From Arcobacter roscoffensis (GTDB lineage Bacteria > Campylobacterota > Campylobacteria > Campylobacterales > Arcobacteraceae), in the NCBI RefSeq assembly GCF_024267655.1, contig NZ_CP100595.1, forward strand, positions 2,852,001 to 2,916,000: a stretch of DNA of 64,000 bases, read 5' to 3'. This document shows positions 46,342 to 56,252 of this stretch, one piece after another; positions within the stretch are counted from its first letter, which is position 1, and each line of letters begins with the position of its first letter. The notes below the pieces were generated by a model. That model saw only the letters and a list, made by a program, of their open reading frames with translations. It had not been told where the DNA came from and ran no database searches. The translations under genes and the position numbers were made by a program.

Positions 46342-47142
46342 TTATAGTTTTGGAATAGAAATAATGAACAAAGCCCCATCTTGTTTATTTTTAACTTCAA
46401 GCTTGCCACCCATATTATTTTCAATAATAAGTTTTGACATAAAAAGCCCTATTCCTGAACCATTTACTTTCTCATAAGTAAAAAAAGGATCAAAAACTTT
46501 TTCAATAGGTTCTATTCTTATACCACCTGCATTATCGTGAATAGAAGTGATAACTAAACCATCTTTTTCTTCTATAATAATATCTATTTTAGGCTCTTCT
46601 ATTTTTCTTTGTACTAATACATCTTTTGCATTATTTATTATATTTATCAAAGCTTGAGAATACTCGTTTTTATAAGCTAAAATTGTAGGGTTCTTTTTAA
46701 TAATAATATCTAAACTTATATTATGAGCTTTAAGTCCACCATTGATTATATTTATGGTTGAGTTTATTTGTTGAAGTATTTCAAACTTCATTTTTTCTTT
46801 ATCTTTTGAAAAAAAGTTTTTAAAATCATCAATTGTAGAAGACATATATTTTGTAATCTCATTCAACTGTTTTATTGAATCTTGAAGTTCGTCATTTTCT
46901 ATATGAATTCCCATTTTTAATTTTGCTTCAATTGGTAAAAATAAAGATGATATTTCCATAAGAGGTTGCCTCCATTGATGAGATATATTTGCAAGCATTT
47001 CACCCATAGATGCCATTTTTGCTTGTCGAAAAAGTAGCTCATCTTTTTTCCTATTTTTTTCTAACTCTACTTTAATTTTTTTTTCAAGTTCTTTATTATG
47101 CTCTTCTAGTTCTAAAAAGTCTTCAAGTTTTGTTTGTCTCAT
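46342..47142 (-). CDS. Soluble sensor histidine kinase without sensor domain
   Basis: The 266-aa product lacks membrane helices and a sensor. It has an N-terminal coiled coil (residues 8-35), the HisKA-type motif MLANISHQWRQPLMEIS (about 48-64) with the phospho-acceptor histidine and a HATPase domain with N-box VLVQRK-like NIINNAKDVL, DNAGGI and GSGIGLFMSKLI. It may depend on another sensor for input. It is divergent from the Ser/Thr kinase gene at 47225 (82-bp gap) and has no response-regulator neighbour. Confidence 0.9.
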   Translation of the reverse strand: MRQTKLEDFLELEEHNKELEKKIKVELEKNRKKDELLFRQAKMASMGEMLANISHQWRQPLMEISSLFLPIEAKLKMGIHIENDELQDSIKQLNEITKYMSSTIDDFKNFFSKDKEKMKFEILQQINSTINIINGGLKAHNISLDIIIKKNPTILAYKNEYSQALINIINNAKDVLVQRKIEEPKIDIIIEEKDGLVITSIHDNAGGIRIEPIEKVFDPFFTYEKVNGSGIGLFMSKLIIENNMGGKLEVKNKQDGALFIISIPKL

Positions 47143-47224
47143 TTTACTTCTTTAATGATAATTTTTAAGATAATTTAGAATATCCTAATATTAATAAAGA
47201 AAAAATATATTTCAAAGATTAAAA

Positions 47225-48469
47225 ATGAAAGTAGACAATTATAATATAGTAAAACAGATAGCCAAAGGTGCATTTAGTGATATTTATCTTGCAAAAAAAG
47301 ATAAAAAGTTTTATGTGATAAAAAAAATTCCTAAATATATAGATAACTTTAATAAAATCCAAAATGAAATATCTTCACTTAAAATTATGAATAATTATAA
47401 AAACTCTATCAAGTTTTACGAAGCAAAAAAACATGATGATTTTATCTATTTTGTTTTTGACTATGTAAAAGGTGGGGATTTACACTATCAAGTTATGAAT
47501 AAATATAAATTCTCACCAGAAGAAATCGAAAACTTCATATTTGATATTTTAGAACAAATAGAGTTTATCTTTAAACACCAGCGTCTTCACAATGATATAA
47601 CCCCTTTTAATATATTGAAAAAAAATAATAAATTTTTTCTAATTGATTGGGGTATAAGCAATAGTGCTAATATCAATAGTTCAGTTTTACATAAAGGACA
47701 TAAAATATATACTGCACCAGAGGTTTATGCAGGAAGTAGAGGCTTACACTCAGAAATATACTCTTTAGGATGTTGCTTATATTTTTTACTTACAAAAAAC
47801 ACCATTTACAATCTTAAGGATGAGGATTCATTGATTAAAAAAATCTATAATCATGAGTTTATCTTTCCTAACATATCAAAAATTAAAGATGAAAAATACA
47901 GATACTTAGTTCTTAGAATGCTTGAAAAAGATTATAGAAAAAGAGCCTCTATAAATGAAATAAAAGAGATTTTAAACAAAGACTTTATAGTTCCTAAAAA
48001 TTATAAATATATTTGTAAATATTTTCAAAAGAAAATCGAAGAAGTAAATGATTTTGAGCTTTGTAAAGAATTAGCACCTATTAATTATCAAGCAAATGAG
48101 ACTTTAGCTTTATTTTATGAAGATGGAGTTTTTACTAAACAAGATATGGTTAAATCTTATCTTACATATAAAAAAACAGCTTTTAAAGAGTACATTCCTT
48201 CAATATCCAGTCTAGGCGTTCTATATTTTAAAGGAAAAGGAGTTAAGAAAAACTATGAAAAAGCATATGAGTTTTTTATAAAATCAAAAGACTTCCCTAA
48301 ATCACAATATTTCATAGCTTTAATGCTTGAAAAAAATTTATGCAAAGATAAAAATGATTATATTTATTGGTACAAATTAGCAGCTTTTAATGGTTTTGAA
48401 TTAGCAGTTAATAAACTCGTCTATTTAAAAATACCTATAGAGTTTGAAAGTTTTAGTTTAGAAGATTAA
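47225..48469 (+). CDS. Hanks-type Ser/Thr protein kinase with Sel1-like repeats
   Basis: The 414-aa product has a full protein-kinase domain (residues 1-260): glycine loop IAKGAFSDIYLAKK, ATP lysine in YVIKKI, catalytic loop LHNDITPFNIL (Asp and Asn kept, Arg of HRD replaced), DWG in place of DFG in LIDWGISN, and YTAPEVY as APE motif. Residues 290-405 form two or three Sel1-like repeats (SLGVLYFKGKGVKKNYEKAYEFF, cited in part) for protein contacts. There is no membrane segment. Such kinases are uncommon in Campylobacterota. It is divergent from the histidine kinase gene and convergent with the giant adhesin. Confidence 0.9.
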   Translation: MKVDNYNIVKQIAKGAFSDIYLAKKDKKFYVIKKIPKYIDNFNKIQNEISSLKIMNNYKNSIKFYEAKKHDDFIYFVFDYVKGGDLHYQVMNKYKFSPEEIENFIFDILEQIEFIFKHQRLHNDITPFNILKKNNKFFLIDWGISNSANINSSVLHKGHKIYTAPEVYAGSRGLHSEIYSLGCCLYFLLTKNTIYNLKDEDSLIKKIYNHEFIFPNISKIKDEKYRYLVLRMLEKDYRKRASINEIKEILNKDFIVPKNYKYICKYFQKKIEEVNDFELCKELAPINYQANETLALFYEDGVFTKQDMVKSYLTYKKTAFKEYIPSISSLGVLYFKGKGVKKNYEKAYEFFIKSKDFPKSQYFIALMLEKNLCKDKNDYIYWYKLAAFNGFELAVNKLVYLKIPIEFESFSLED

Positions 48470-48494
48470 AGAAAAAGCATTTCTGCTTTTTCTT
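48469..48494. terminator. Bidirectional terminator between kinase and adhesin
   Basis: AAGAAAAAGCA (48469-48479) pairs perfectly with TGCTTTTTCTT (48484-48494), loop TTTC. On the plus strand it is followed by CATTTTTATAG. Confidence 0.8.
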
Positions 48495-48499
48495 CATTT

Positions 48500-51400
48500 T
48501 TATAGATCAGGTTCAATTGATACATCTTCATCAATTAGAACTTTGATATTTGATGTTGTTGCACTAGTGCCTTTATAAACACTGTATTTGTCTCCATCAA
48601 TCTCTTTTGTTCCCTCATTTGACCATAATTCTTCACTATTTTCTAGTGAAATTTTATTGTCACCTTCTTTAAAGATTTTTAACTCTTCACTTGCACTTTC
48701 AATAACTTCATCAATATCAATATTTACATCTTCAATATTAGTTGATACTTCATCTTTTGATACTAAAGCATCATTTGGAATAAGTGCCTCTAAATCAACA
48801 TCTTGAGCAATAAATTCAGTGTTTGAAGCAATATTAAATTCATTTAATTCATCTAAAGTGATTAAGTTATCTTCACCAATAACTGAAGTTTCAACTGTTG
48901 CTAATACTTCTCCATCTTTAATAAATGTAATATCATCTTCTTCATTAAATACAAACTCGCCTTTATCACTTGTAACACCTTTAATTCCTGATGTAGTTAC
49001 ATATTCAATATTACTTAGAGGTTTGTTTCCAAGTGTAGCTAAAGTCAAGTCATCTGAGATATGTTCATCAAACTCTTCTTCTTTTAAGTCTGTGTATTCT
49101 ACAAGCATATCTTTTACGTGTTGCATTGCATCTTCTTCGCTTATATACTCTTTACCAAGTGACTCAACTAAAGTTTTTACTTCCTCTTCTGAAGCTGTTC
49201 TTAAATCAATAGAAACACCCTCTAAAGCAGCTCTAATTTCTTGTGAAATTACAATACCATCATATGCATCTGCATTTATATCTAAAGACTGTAAGAATGT
49301 TGCTAAGTTTTCTAAATATTCATCATTTAAATCAGTTCTTTCAACATCTGCAATATCTTGTAAGAAAGTTTTTCCACTTGCCACATCTTGGGCAGTTGCC
49401 ACACCTAAGATAACCCCACCAATTTTAAAGGTAATAGAATCACCCTCTTTATAACTAAAGTTACCATCTTTATCAGTGATACCTTTTACTCCTGAGCTAG
49501 TTTCGTACTCAACACCTTCAACAACACCATCAATTAATTGTGCTGTTTTATTACCAAATTTATCTACAGTAATTGTTGCCTCTTCACCATCAATAGAACC
49601 TCTATAAACTCCATCGTTTGACTCATGTGCTGTAACCGATGCTCTAATAGAGTTAAACTCATAAGTTGATGGAACTCTATTTATAAGTCCATAAACATCT
49701 GCATTATTTGGAACTGTATATGTTCCATCTACATTTGGATGAATTTGAACATTATTTACATAAAGGTTCATTCCATTTGGAATGCTTGACAATGTTACTT
49801 TTGAAAGTGTTTCACTTCCATCATTATCATTTAATGAACTCTCAACTGATATTTTATATTTATATGTATTATAACAATAGCCAGTGTTTCCACCCCATGC
49901 GAAATATCCTCCACCATAACTATCATCACCATACGAATAACTACCACTTCTATATCCATCGTCACCGTACCAAGATCCATCACTACTATAAGTTCCCATT
50001 ACATAGTATCCTGATGAACCTGAACCATATTTAATAGTCTCTACATAACAAACTTCCATTGCAAGATTTGGAGAATCTGCTTCATCATCAATACCAACTA
50101 CATCAACTAAAGCTGTTGCACTATCATATCCACCATTTCCATCTGTAATTTGGTAATTGATTTCTATTGTGTCTCTTTCACCTTTTGTTAAATCAAAGTT
50201 TTCATTTGGAGTAAATCTTACTTTATCAACTCCATTTACTGTTACAATTTCTGCTGTTCCTACTATTTTTCCATTTAGCATTACATTTGAGTCAACATTT
50301 GTAATTCTTAATGTATCACCATCTGCATCAGTATCATTTGCTAATACATTAATATTTGTTGCTATATTTTCCCATACTGCAACTCTATCATCTACTGCAT
50401 CAGGAATAGCATTAGATGATTGTGTTCCACTGATATTTATTTTAACTGTACTTGTTGAAGTATCTCCATCTTTATCAGTAATAGTATATGTAAACTCCTC
50501 AACTATATTTTGATTAGCAGCAATATTATCTTTTGTATGCTGATTTACTACAAATCTATAGTTACCATTTGCATCTACAGTCATTGTTCCATATTGACTT
50601 GTTAAATCTCCCCAAGTAATTGATTCTAATCCATCTGCACCTGCTGCGTAGTTTATACTTCCTGATACTTCTGGAAGTTCAGTAGCAGGTTTAATACTTG
50701 CAAAAATTTCAAACTTATTACTTGCTGCTTCATCTGTATATATTGTTTTTACATATTGTCCATTTGAGTTTCTAAATCCTTCAACTGTAAAGGCAAAATC
50801 TTTCCCATCAACATTTACATGAATATCGCTATCAGGTAAAGTTATATAATCTCTTGGGTCAGCACCACTATTTGGCGTTTCAGTATGATCAAGTAAAATA
50901 TTAAAACTAACAGGAACTAGTTTTCCATTTATCATTACATCCATATTCATAGTCATTGTTGTTTTATCTAAGTTCGATGAATTTGCATACGTTGGCCAAT
51001 TTTCATGAGTAAAGTCTGCAAGTTTAAAAATACCATTTGTATCCACTTGTGAACCTGTACTAGATGTAAACATTGAATTATCTTCTAAAATATACCCTGA
51101 ACTTTTACCATAATTTGTATTATAACTTCTATATGGTGTTCCCCAATAGATCGAATCTTTATAAGCATCTGAATCCGTATTTTGTTCTAAAGTTTGATAT
51201 GTTCCATTATTAAATTTCGAATTTACAAACCCTGCTTCTAAATTTTTAATAAATACAGTATCTTTCTCAACGACTATAGTTTCTTCTGATTTATTAGCAA
51301 CACCTGAATCATCTTCAATATCAACTCTTAAGTTTCCAGTAGATGTAAACTTACCATCACTTACATCAACTTTAAAGTTTAGAGACAACACATCTTCAAC

Positions 51401-54400
51401 ATTTTGTACAGGATGTTCAACGTTATCAAATAACTCTACTTTATAATTACCACTATCATCAATAGTAACTTTTAGAACATCTTGAGTTCCTACTTTACCA
51501 ACTAAAGTATTTGTACCTTGACCACTCCAAGTAATAGCTTGACCATTTGTAGCTCTTAATATTTCAGCTGGAGCTCTTAATGTAACACTTAAACTATCTT
51601 CAATATTTGCATCACTTACAGAAACTTTTCCTAAATAAACTTTTGAATTTGTACTATCAGGGTTCCCTTGAGCATCTTTAATTCCAGCAGTTAATGCTTC
51701 TTCTGAAACTACAGCATAACCATTTGTAACAACAGGTGCTTCATCAACTTTATTTACTGTAAGAGTAACTGTTGCTGTATCAGTTCCTCCATTACCATCA
51801 CTAATAGTATATGTAAAGCTATCATTTCCAATATACTCAGAATTAGGTGTATACTTAATTGTACCATCACTATTTATAGAAACTGTTCCATTTGTAGGTT
51901 GAGTAACTGATGTTACTGTTAATGTATCATTATCTGGATCAGTATCATTATTCAGAACATTAATATTAATTGCTGAATTCTCACTTAATGATTTTGTATC
52001 ATCAACTGCATCTGGTCCAATATTTGCAGCATCATTTTCTACAATCTCACCAGTAACACTATTTGCATTAGTATCTACACTAATAATATTTGAATCAATG
52101 ATATTTGAAGTTACAGAATCTATACTTAATTCATAAGATTCATTTCCTTCATAAATTGTATCATCTATAGTTTTATTAAAGATATATGTTCCACTTGTTC
52201 CACCATAAATTCTAACTGTATTTTGAGAGCTATAATCTACATTTTCTGTTGCTCCATTTGGATTAGTAGGAGTATAAGTTAATCTTACTTCAACATATCC
52301 TCCAGCTGGAACAGCTACTGGATTTCCATTTTGATCATATAGTTCAACTCTATGAGCTAATGTATCTCCCTCAACAACACTATCATTTTCAACTAATTTT
52401 ACAATAATAGAATCTGGTAATTCAGGTGTTTTATTCTCTACAGATACTTGAATATTAGTAGTTGCACTATCACCATCACCATCTGTAACTTTTACAGGAA
52501 CTGAAATATCTCCAAGTGTAGTTGGTTTTAATTGTTCAACAGAATACTCACCATTTGAACTATTCATTCTAACTATTAATGAACCATCATCTTTTGTTAA
52601 AGTTGATTTATCAGTGCTTAAAGTCCATCCTGCTTTAGAATCTAATTCATATGAACCTTTTCCATCTGCTCCAAAGTTTACATCTAATCCAGAGTTATCA
52701 GATAAGCTTCCAGTATGTGTTATAGAACTTGCTGTCATTTGAATATCATCTAATGCCATACCCCAGTTATCATTACCTTCACCTATTTCTTTAAACTCTA
52801 ATCTATTAGAACCATCACCTGACCCTCCTTCAACTTGAAGGTTCATAGTTTGCCAAGAACTATTATCACCATCAACAGTTGCGATAACTTCACCATTCCA
52901 AATAACTTGCATTTTTCCTGAATCAGCTTCATTTGCTTGAGTGAAGGCTTTGTCTCTAAATGCGAAACTTAAATCATAAGTTACTCCATCTTGAGCACCA
53001 CTTATAATTTGCCCAATATGAGTATTTTCTATATCAGAATCATTAGAGTTTGTTTCACCTAAATCCATATAATTTTCACCATCATCAGCTCCAACACTTG
53101 CATGAGCTTGTTCATGTGGTTCCATCCACATAGATGATTTACTTAATAACTCCCAACCTTCCATAGCTTGAAGACCAATCCATGAACCACTTGATAAATC
53201 TTTGTTTTCTACAAACGCATCACTTCCAGAAGTTTTAAATCCTGTAACATTTTCAAAACTTCCATTTATAATCATATTTGTAAACTGTGCATTATCAATA
53301 CTTACAGTTTCTGCATTTGTATTATCAACAGTTACAATATCATCTGCAATATCAATATTTAAAGTAGCTTCAACATTTCCAGCTACAGTTGTTCCTTCAA
53401 GTAAAACAGATAAAGTTTCTAAATCTTCACTTGTAATATCTCCATGATCAATTACATCTTTTAGCATAACTGTATATTCATTATTTGCTTCATCTAATAT
53501 AATCTCAAAGATTTCTCTTGTTCCTGATTTTCCAACTAATGCGTTTTTATTGGCTGATAACTCAAGAGTTATAGCTTCGCCTTTAGATGTTAAGTTTGTT
53601 GTTTGCCCAGCTTTAAATGCAACATCAACATCAAGATTTGTATTGAAACTATATGAGCCTGTAAATGTTTTAACAGTGCTATATCCATCATTATCAGAAG
53701 TATTTACAAGTGCATCTTCATCAACTAATGCTCTATCTATATTCATTACAAATGACTCATCATCAGTAATTTCAGTAGTTACAGGAGTATTGTCAATATC
53801 AAACTGTTCATAATCTTCTGTATTACTAATAGATAAGATACTTACTTTAAATACTTCATTTCCTTCAAATAAAGTATCAGCAATAGTTTGAATATCAAAC
53901 TCAACACTACTTGAATCCTTTGGTATTATAACTGTAGCAATTTCAGTAATATCTTCATTTGTAGTTGTATCTACATATGTGTACTCTAAAGTTACTACCA
54001 TGTCTTCTTTTGCAATTACTGGATTGTCATTTTCATCTTTTAACTCAACTTTGTAAGAAGATTTTTCACCTTCATTTACTGATGAGTCTCCCGTAATACT
54101 TGCAGTTACAACATCAGTATTATCTACTATTGTTCCTGTTACACTATTATCTGTTGTGTCAATTCCAATATTACCTAAACCATTTACATTCGTATTAACA
54201 GATTTTACACTAAGAGTATAAGACTCAGTTCCTTCTTTAAATAAGTCGTTTACTACTTCATTAATAACTTGTACACTATTAACACCATCAATCGTACCAA
54301 CTATTTCAACTTGCACAATTTTTGGTGCTGTAAAGTCTTCATTGTTAGTTGAATCATTTGTGTATTCTAATTCTACAGTTACTTTTTGTCCTGCTCTTAA

Positions 54401-55978
54401 ATTAATTGGGGCACCATTTTGATCTACTAACTCTAAATTATGAACTAACTGCGCACCGTCTGCTTCTGTAATAGATGAATCACCAGTTAATTTAATAAAG
54501 GCTTGGAAATTTGCATCAATATCAATATTTAAACATCCTGTTGCACCATCACCATCTCCATCTACTACATGGAATGGAACTTCAAGTTTATCAATACCTG
54601 TATTTGGAACAAATTGTGTTACTTCATATGTTGGATTGTCATTATTTACATTGTTTGCTTCAAGTTTTACTAAAATTTCACCTGTGTTAGCATCTTTTCC
54701 TAATAAAACTTTACCATTATTGTAAACAAGCCATTCTAGGTCTGGACCTGTTCCATCGTTATTATTAACAATAACACCAGTTCCATCACTTAAATCACCG
54801 TCTCCCCAAGTAAATGAAAGTTTTCCACCATCAAGTTTAGGTCCATTTTCATCTGCTGGTCCATCTGCACCAAAACTAAAGTCTAGTTTATTTCCACCGC
54901 TATTGATAACTAATACACCATTAATATTTACTATAGTTGCTAACATCTCATCTGTTAAGTCATTTACATTTCTAACTACAAATGTATCATGTCCATTTGC
55001 AACATCTGCAATTTGATCTAAACTACCTCTATAGTTTCCATCTAGATCAACATTTGTTCCTATACCTATAGAGTATACATCATCAAAGTTTGCTTCTGCA
55101 AACGCTTTCCACTCAGGGATTAGACCAGAAATGTTATCTGAACCATTTGCATCACCTGCTGTTGCATTTCCATCAGAAAGCATATAGAAGATTTCTTGAT
55201 CAGATGATGGTTTTGGATCAGATGAAGTATCATAAGTATCCATTGTATCTCTTAATGTATCTTCATAATTTGTATATCCACCAGAAGTTAAAGCTGAAAG
55301 AGCATTTTTAGCATCTGTTGAACTTGTATACCATTGTGAAGCAGATGCATCTGTATTAAATGAAACAATCTTAACATTTACATCACCCATATTTTCATAT
55401 TTTTCTATAAGTTTAATGGCTGCTTGAATTGCAAGTTGCATCTTACTTCCTAAACCACTACCCATACTTCCAGAGTTATCTATCGCAATAACTAAGTTAG
55501 TATCTGTTTCTTTATATTGTGAGTCAGCATCAATTATAGTACAACTAGCTGTTGGAATATCATCTGCGATGTCTATATTAATATCTGCTACTGCAACATG
55601 TCCTAACTGTGTTTTAGCAATAACACTAAAACTTAAATCACTAATTAAATCCTCAGATGTGAAATCAGGATGATCAACTACATCTTTTAATTTAAATGTG
55701 TAAGTACCCTTATCTTCATTTAATGAAACTTCAAATATTTCTCTTCCATCTGCTGAAAGACCTTTAATCACTTCATTATTAGAAGAGTATCTTAATGAAA
55801 TACTTTCACCTTTAGATGTTAAAGTTGTATCTTGTCCTCCTGAGAATGCTAAATCTACATCCAACTTAGTATTTAGACCTAAATTTCCTGTAAACTCTTT
55901 AATATCTGGATCATATGAATCTTGATCCGAAGTTCCCACTAGTGCATCTTCATCAACTTGAGTTGGATCAATTGACAT
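48500..55978 (-). CDS. Giant type I-secreted adhesin, C-terminal part (about 2,490 residues)
   Basis: This is the C-terminal part of a protein that continues upstream. ATG 55978 is internal: the frame runs on into the repeat array (DTAVTTSITDNDSLYMSIDP). Approximate modules: T1SS-143-like (residues 8-145), VWA with MIDAS start AIDNSGSMGSG (158-350), Ig/Calx-beta-like (492-738, two), T1SS-143-like (748-887), galactose-binding-like NGSFENVTGF..MALDDIQM (897-1082), Ig-like (1193-1318), cadherin-like (1320-1412), T1SS-143-like (1420-1563), cadherin-like (1857-1963), a Tyr/Gly-rich insert (1977-2040), twin YETSSGVKG modules, and a C-terminal type I secretion-type end (YKGTSATTSNIKVLIDEDVSIE). There are no RTX nonapeptides. 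A LapA/SiiE-like surface adhesin is inferred. Confidence 0.88.
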   Translation of the reverse strand: MSIDPTQVDEDALVGTSDQDSYDPDIKEFTGNLGLNTKLDVDLAFSGGQDTTLTSKGESISLRYSSNNEVIKGLSADGREIFEVSLNEDKGTYTFKLKDVVDHPDFTSEDLISDLSFSVIAKTQLGHVAVADINIDIADDIPTASCTIIDADSQYKETDTNLVIAIDNSGSMGSGLGSKMQLAIQAAIKLIEKYENMGDVNVKIVSFNTDASASQWYTSSTDAKNALSALTSGGYTNYEDTLRDTMDTYDTSSDPKPSSDQEIFYMLSDGNATAGDANGSDNISGLIPEWKAFAEANFDDVYSIGIGTNVDLDGNYRGSLDQIADVANGHDTFVVRNVNDLTDEMLATIVNINGVLVINSGGNKLDFSFGADGPADENGPKLDGGKLSFTWGDGDLSDGTGVIVNNNDGTGPDLEWLVYNNGKVLLGKDANTGEILVKLEANNVNNDNPTYEVTQFVPNTGIDKLEVPFHVVDGDGDGATGCLNIDIDANFQAFIKLTGDSSITEADGAQLVHNLELVDQNGAPINLRAGQKVTVELEYTNDSTNNEDFTAPKIVQVEIVGTIDGVNSVQVINEVVNDLFKEGTESYTLSVKSVNTNVNGLGNIGIDTTDNSVTGTIVDNTDVVTASITGDSSVNEGEKSSYKVELKDENDNPVIAKEDMVVTLEYTYVDTTTNEDITEIATVIIPKDSSSVEFDIQTIADTLFEGNEVFKVSILSISNTEDYEQFDIDNTPVTTEITDDESFVMNIDRALVDEDALVNTSDNDGYSTVKTFTGSYSFNTNLDVDVAFKAGQTTNLTSKGEAITLELSANKNALVGKSGTREIFEIILDEANNEYTVMLKDVIDHGDITSEDLETLSVLLEGTTVAGNVEATLNIDIADDIVTVDNTNAETVSIDNAQFTNMIINGSFENVTGFKTSGSDAFVENKDLSSGSWIGLQAMEGWELLSKSSMWMEPHEQAHASVGADDGENYMDLGETNSNDSDIENTHIGQIISGAQDGVTYDLSFAFRDKAFTQANEADSGKMQVIWNGEVIATVDGDNSSWQTMNLQVEGGSGDGSNRLEFKEIGEGNDNWGMALDDIQMTASSITHTGSLSDNSGLDVNFGADGKGSYELDSKAGWTLSTDKSTLTKDDGSLIVRMNSSNGEYSVEQLKPTTLGDISVPVKVTDGDGDSATTNIQVSVENKTPELPDSIIVKLVENDSVVEGDTLAHRVELYDQNGNPVAVPAGGYVEVRLTYTPTNPNGATENVDYSSQNTVRIYGGTSGTYIFNKTIDDTIYEGNESYELSIDSVTSNIIDSNIISVDTNANSVTGEIVENDAANIGPDAVDDTKSLSENSAININVLNNDTDPDNDTLTVTSVTQPTNGTVSINSDGTIKYTPNSEYIGNDSFTYTISDGNGGTDTATVTLTVNKVDEAPVVTNGYAVVSEEALTAGIKDAQGNPDSTNSKVYLGKVSVSDANIEDSLSVTLRAPAEILRATNGQAITWSGQGTNTLVGKVGTQDVLKVTIDDSGNYKVELFDNVEHPVQNVEDVLSLNFKVDVSDGKFTSTGNLRVDIEDDSGVANKSEETIVVEKDTVFIKNLEAGFVNSKFNNGTYQTLEQNTDSDAYKDSIYWGTPYRSYNTNYGKSSGYILEDNSMFTSSTGSQVDTNGIFKLADFTHENWPTYANSSNLDKTTMTMNMDVMINGKLVPVSFNILLDHTETPNSGADPRDYITLPDSDIHVNVDGKDFAFTVEGFRNSNGQYVKTIYTDEAASNKFEIFASIKPATELPEVSGSINYAAGADGLESITWGDLTSQYGTMTVDANGNYRFVVNQHTKDNIAANQNIVEEFTYTITDKDGDTSTSTVKINISGTQSSNAIPDAVDDRVAVWENIATNINVLANDTDADGDTLRITNVDSNVMLNGKIVGTAEIVTVNGVDKVRFTPNENFDLTKGERDTIEINYQITDGNGGYDSATALVDVVGIDDEADSPNLAMEVCYVETIKYGSGSSGYYVMGTYSSDGSWYGDDGYRSGSYSYGDDSYGGGYFAWGGNTGYCYNTYKYKISVESSLNDNDGSETLSKVTLSSIPNGMNLYVNNVQIHPNVDGTYTVPNNADVYGLINRVPSTYEFNSIRASVTAHESNDGVYRGSIDGEEATITVDKFGNKTAQLIDGVVEGVEYETSSGVKGITDKDGNFSYKEGDSITFKIGGVILGVATAQDVASGKTFLQDIADVERTDLNDEYLENLATFLQSLDINADAYDGIVISQEIRAALEGVSIDLRTASEEEVKTLVESLGKEYISEEDAMQHVKDMLVEYTDLKEEEFDEHISDDLTLATLGNKPLSNIEYVTTSGIKGVTSDKGEFVFNEEDDITFIKDGEVLATVETSVIGEDNLITLDELNEFNIASNTEFIAQDVDLEALIPNDALVSKDEVSTNIEDVNIDIDEVIESASEELKIFKEGDNKISLENSEELWSNEGTKEIDGDKYSVYKGTSATTSNIKVLIDEDVSIEPDL
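49860..50040 (-). other. Tyr/Gly-rich insert in the adhesin
   Basis: About 59 residues with 14 Tyr and 15 Gly (for example SYSYGDDSYGGGYFAWGG) lie after the second cadherin-like module. The nearby Cys residues (VCYVE and GYCYN) are rare in this protein. The composition is unlike the acidic Thr/Val-rich modules around it. Confidence 0.75.
54930..55505 (-). other. VWA domain within the adhesin
   Basis: The stretch encodes NLVIAIDNSGSMGSG (metal-ion-dependent adhesion site DxSxS at about 55470-55490), a later Thr in the GGYTNYEDTL loop and SDGNAT as the third motif. VWA domains bind ligands through a divalent metal. This marks a probable ligand-binding module next to the repeat array. Confidence 0.8.
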
Positions 55979-56252
55979 GTATAAGCTATCATTATCTGTA
56001 ATTGATGTTGTTACTGCTGTATCATCTACAGTTACATTTTCAAACTGATCTTTTCCTGCTGTTACAGCATTTAATGCAATATCAAACTCTTCTGTTCCTT
56101 CTGTATATACATCATCTTTTGTGGCAACTTCTACTGGTGCTTCACTTGAACCTTTTGGAATTGTTACTTCTACAGTCTCTGTGATATCCTCACCTTCTGC
56201 TGTTGTATATGTATATGTAAAGTCTACTGTTAAATCTTCTGTAGTTACTACT

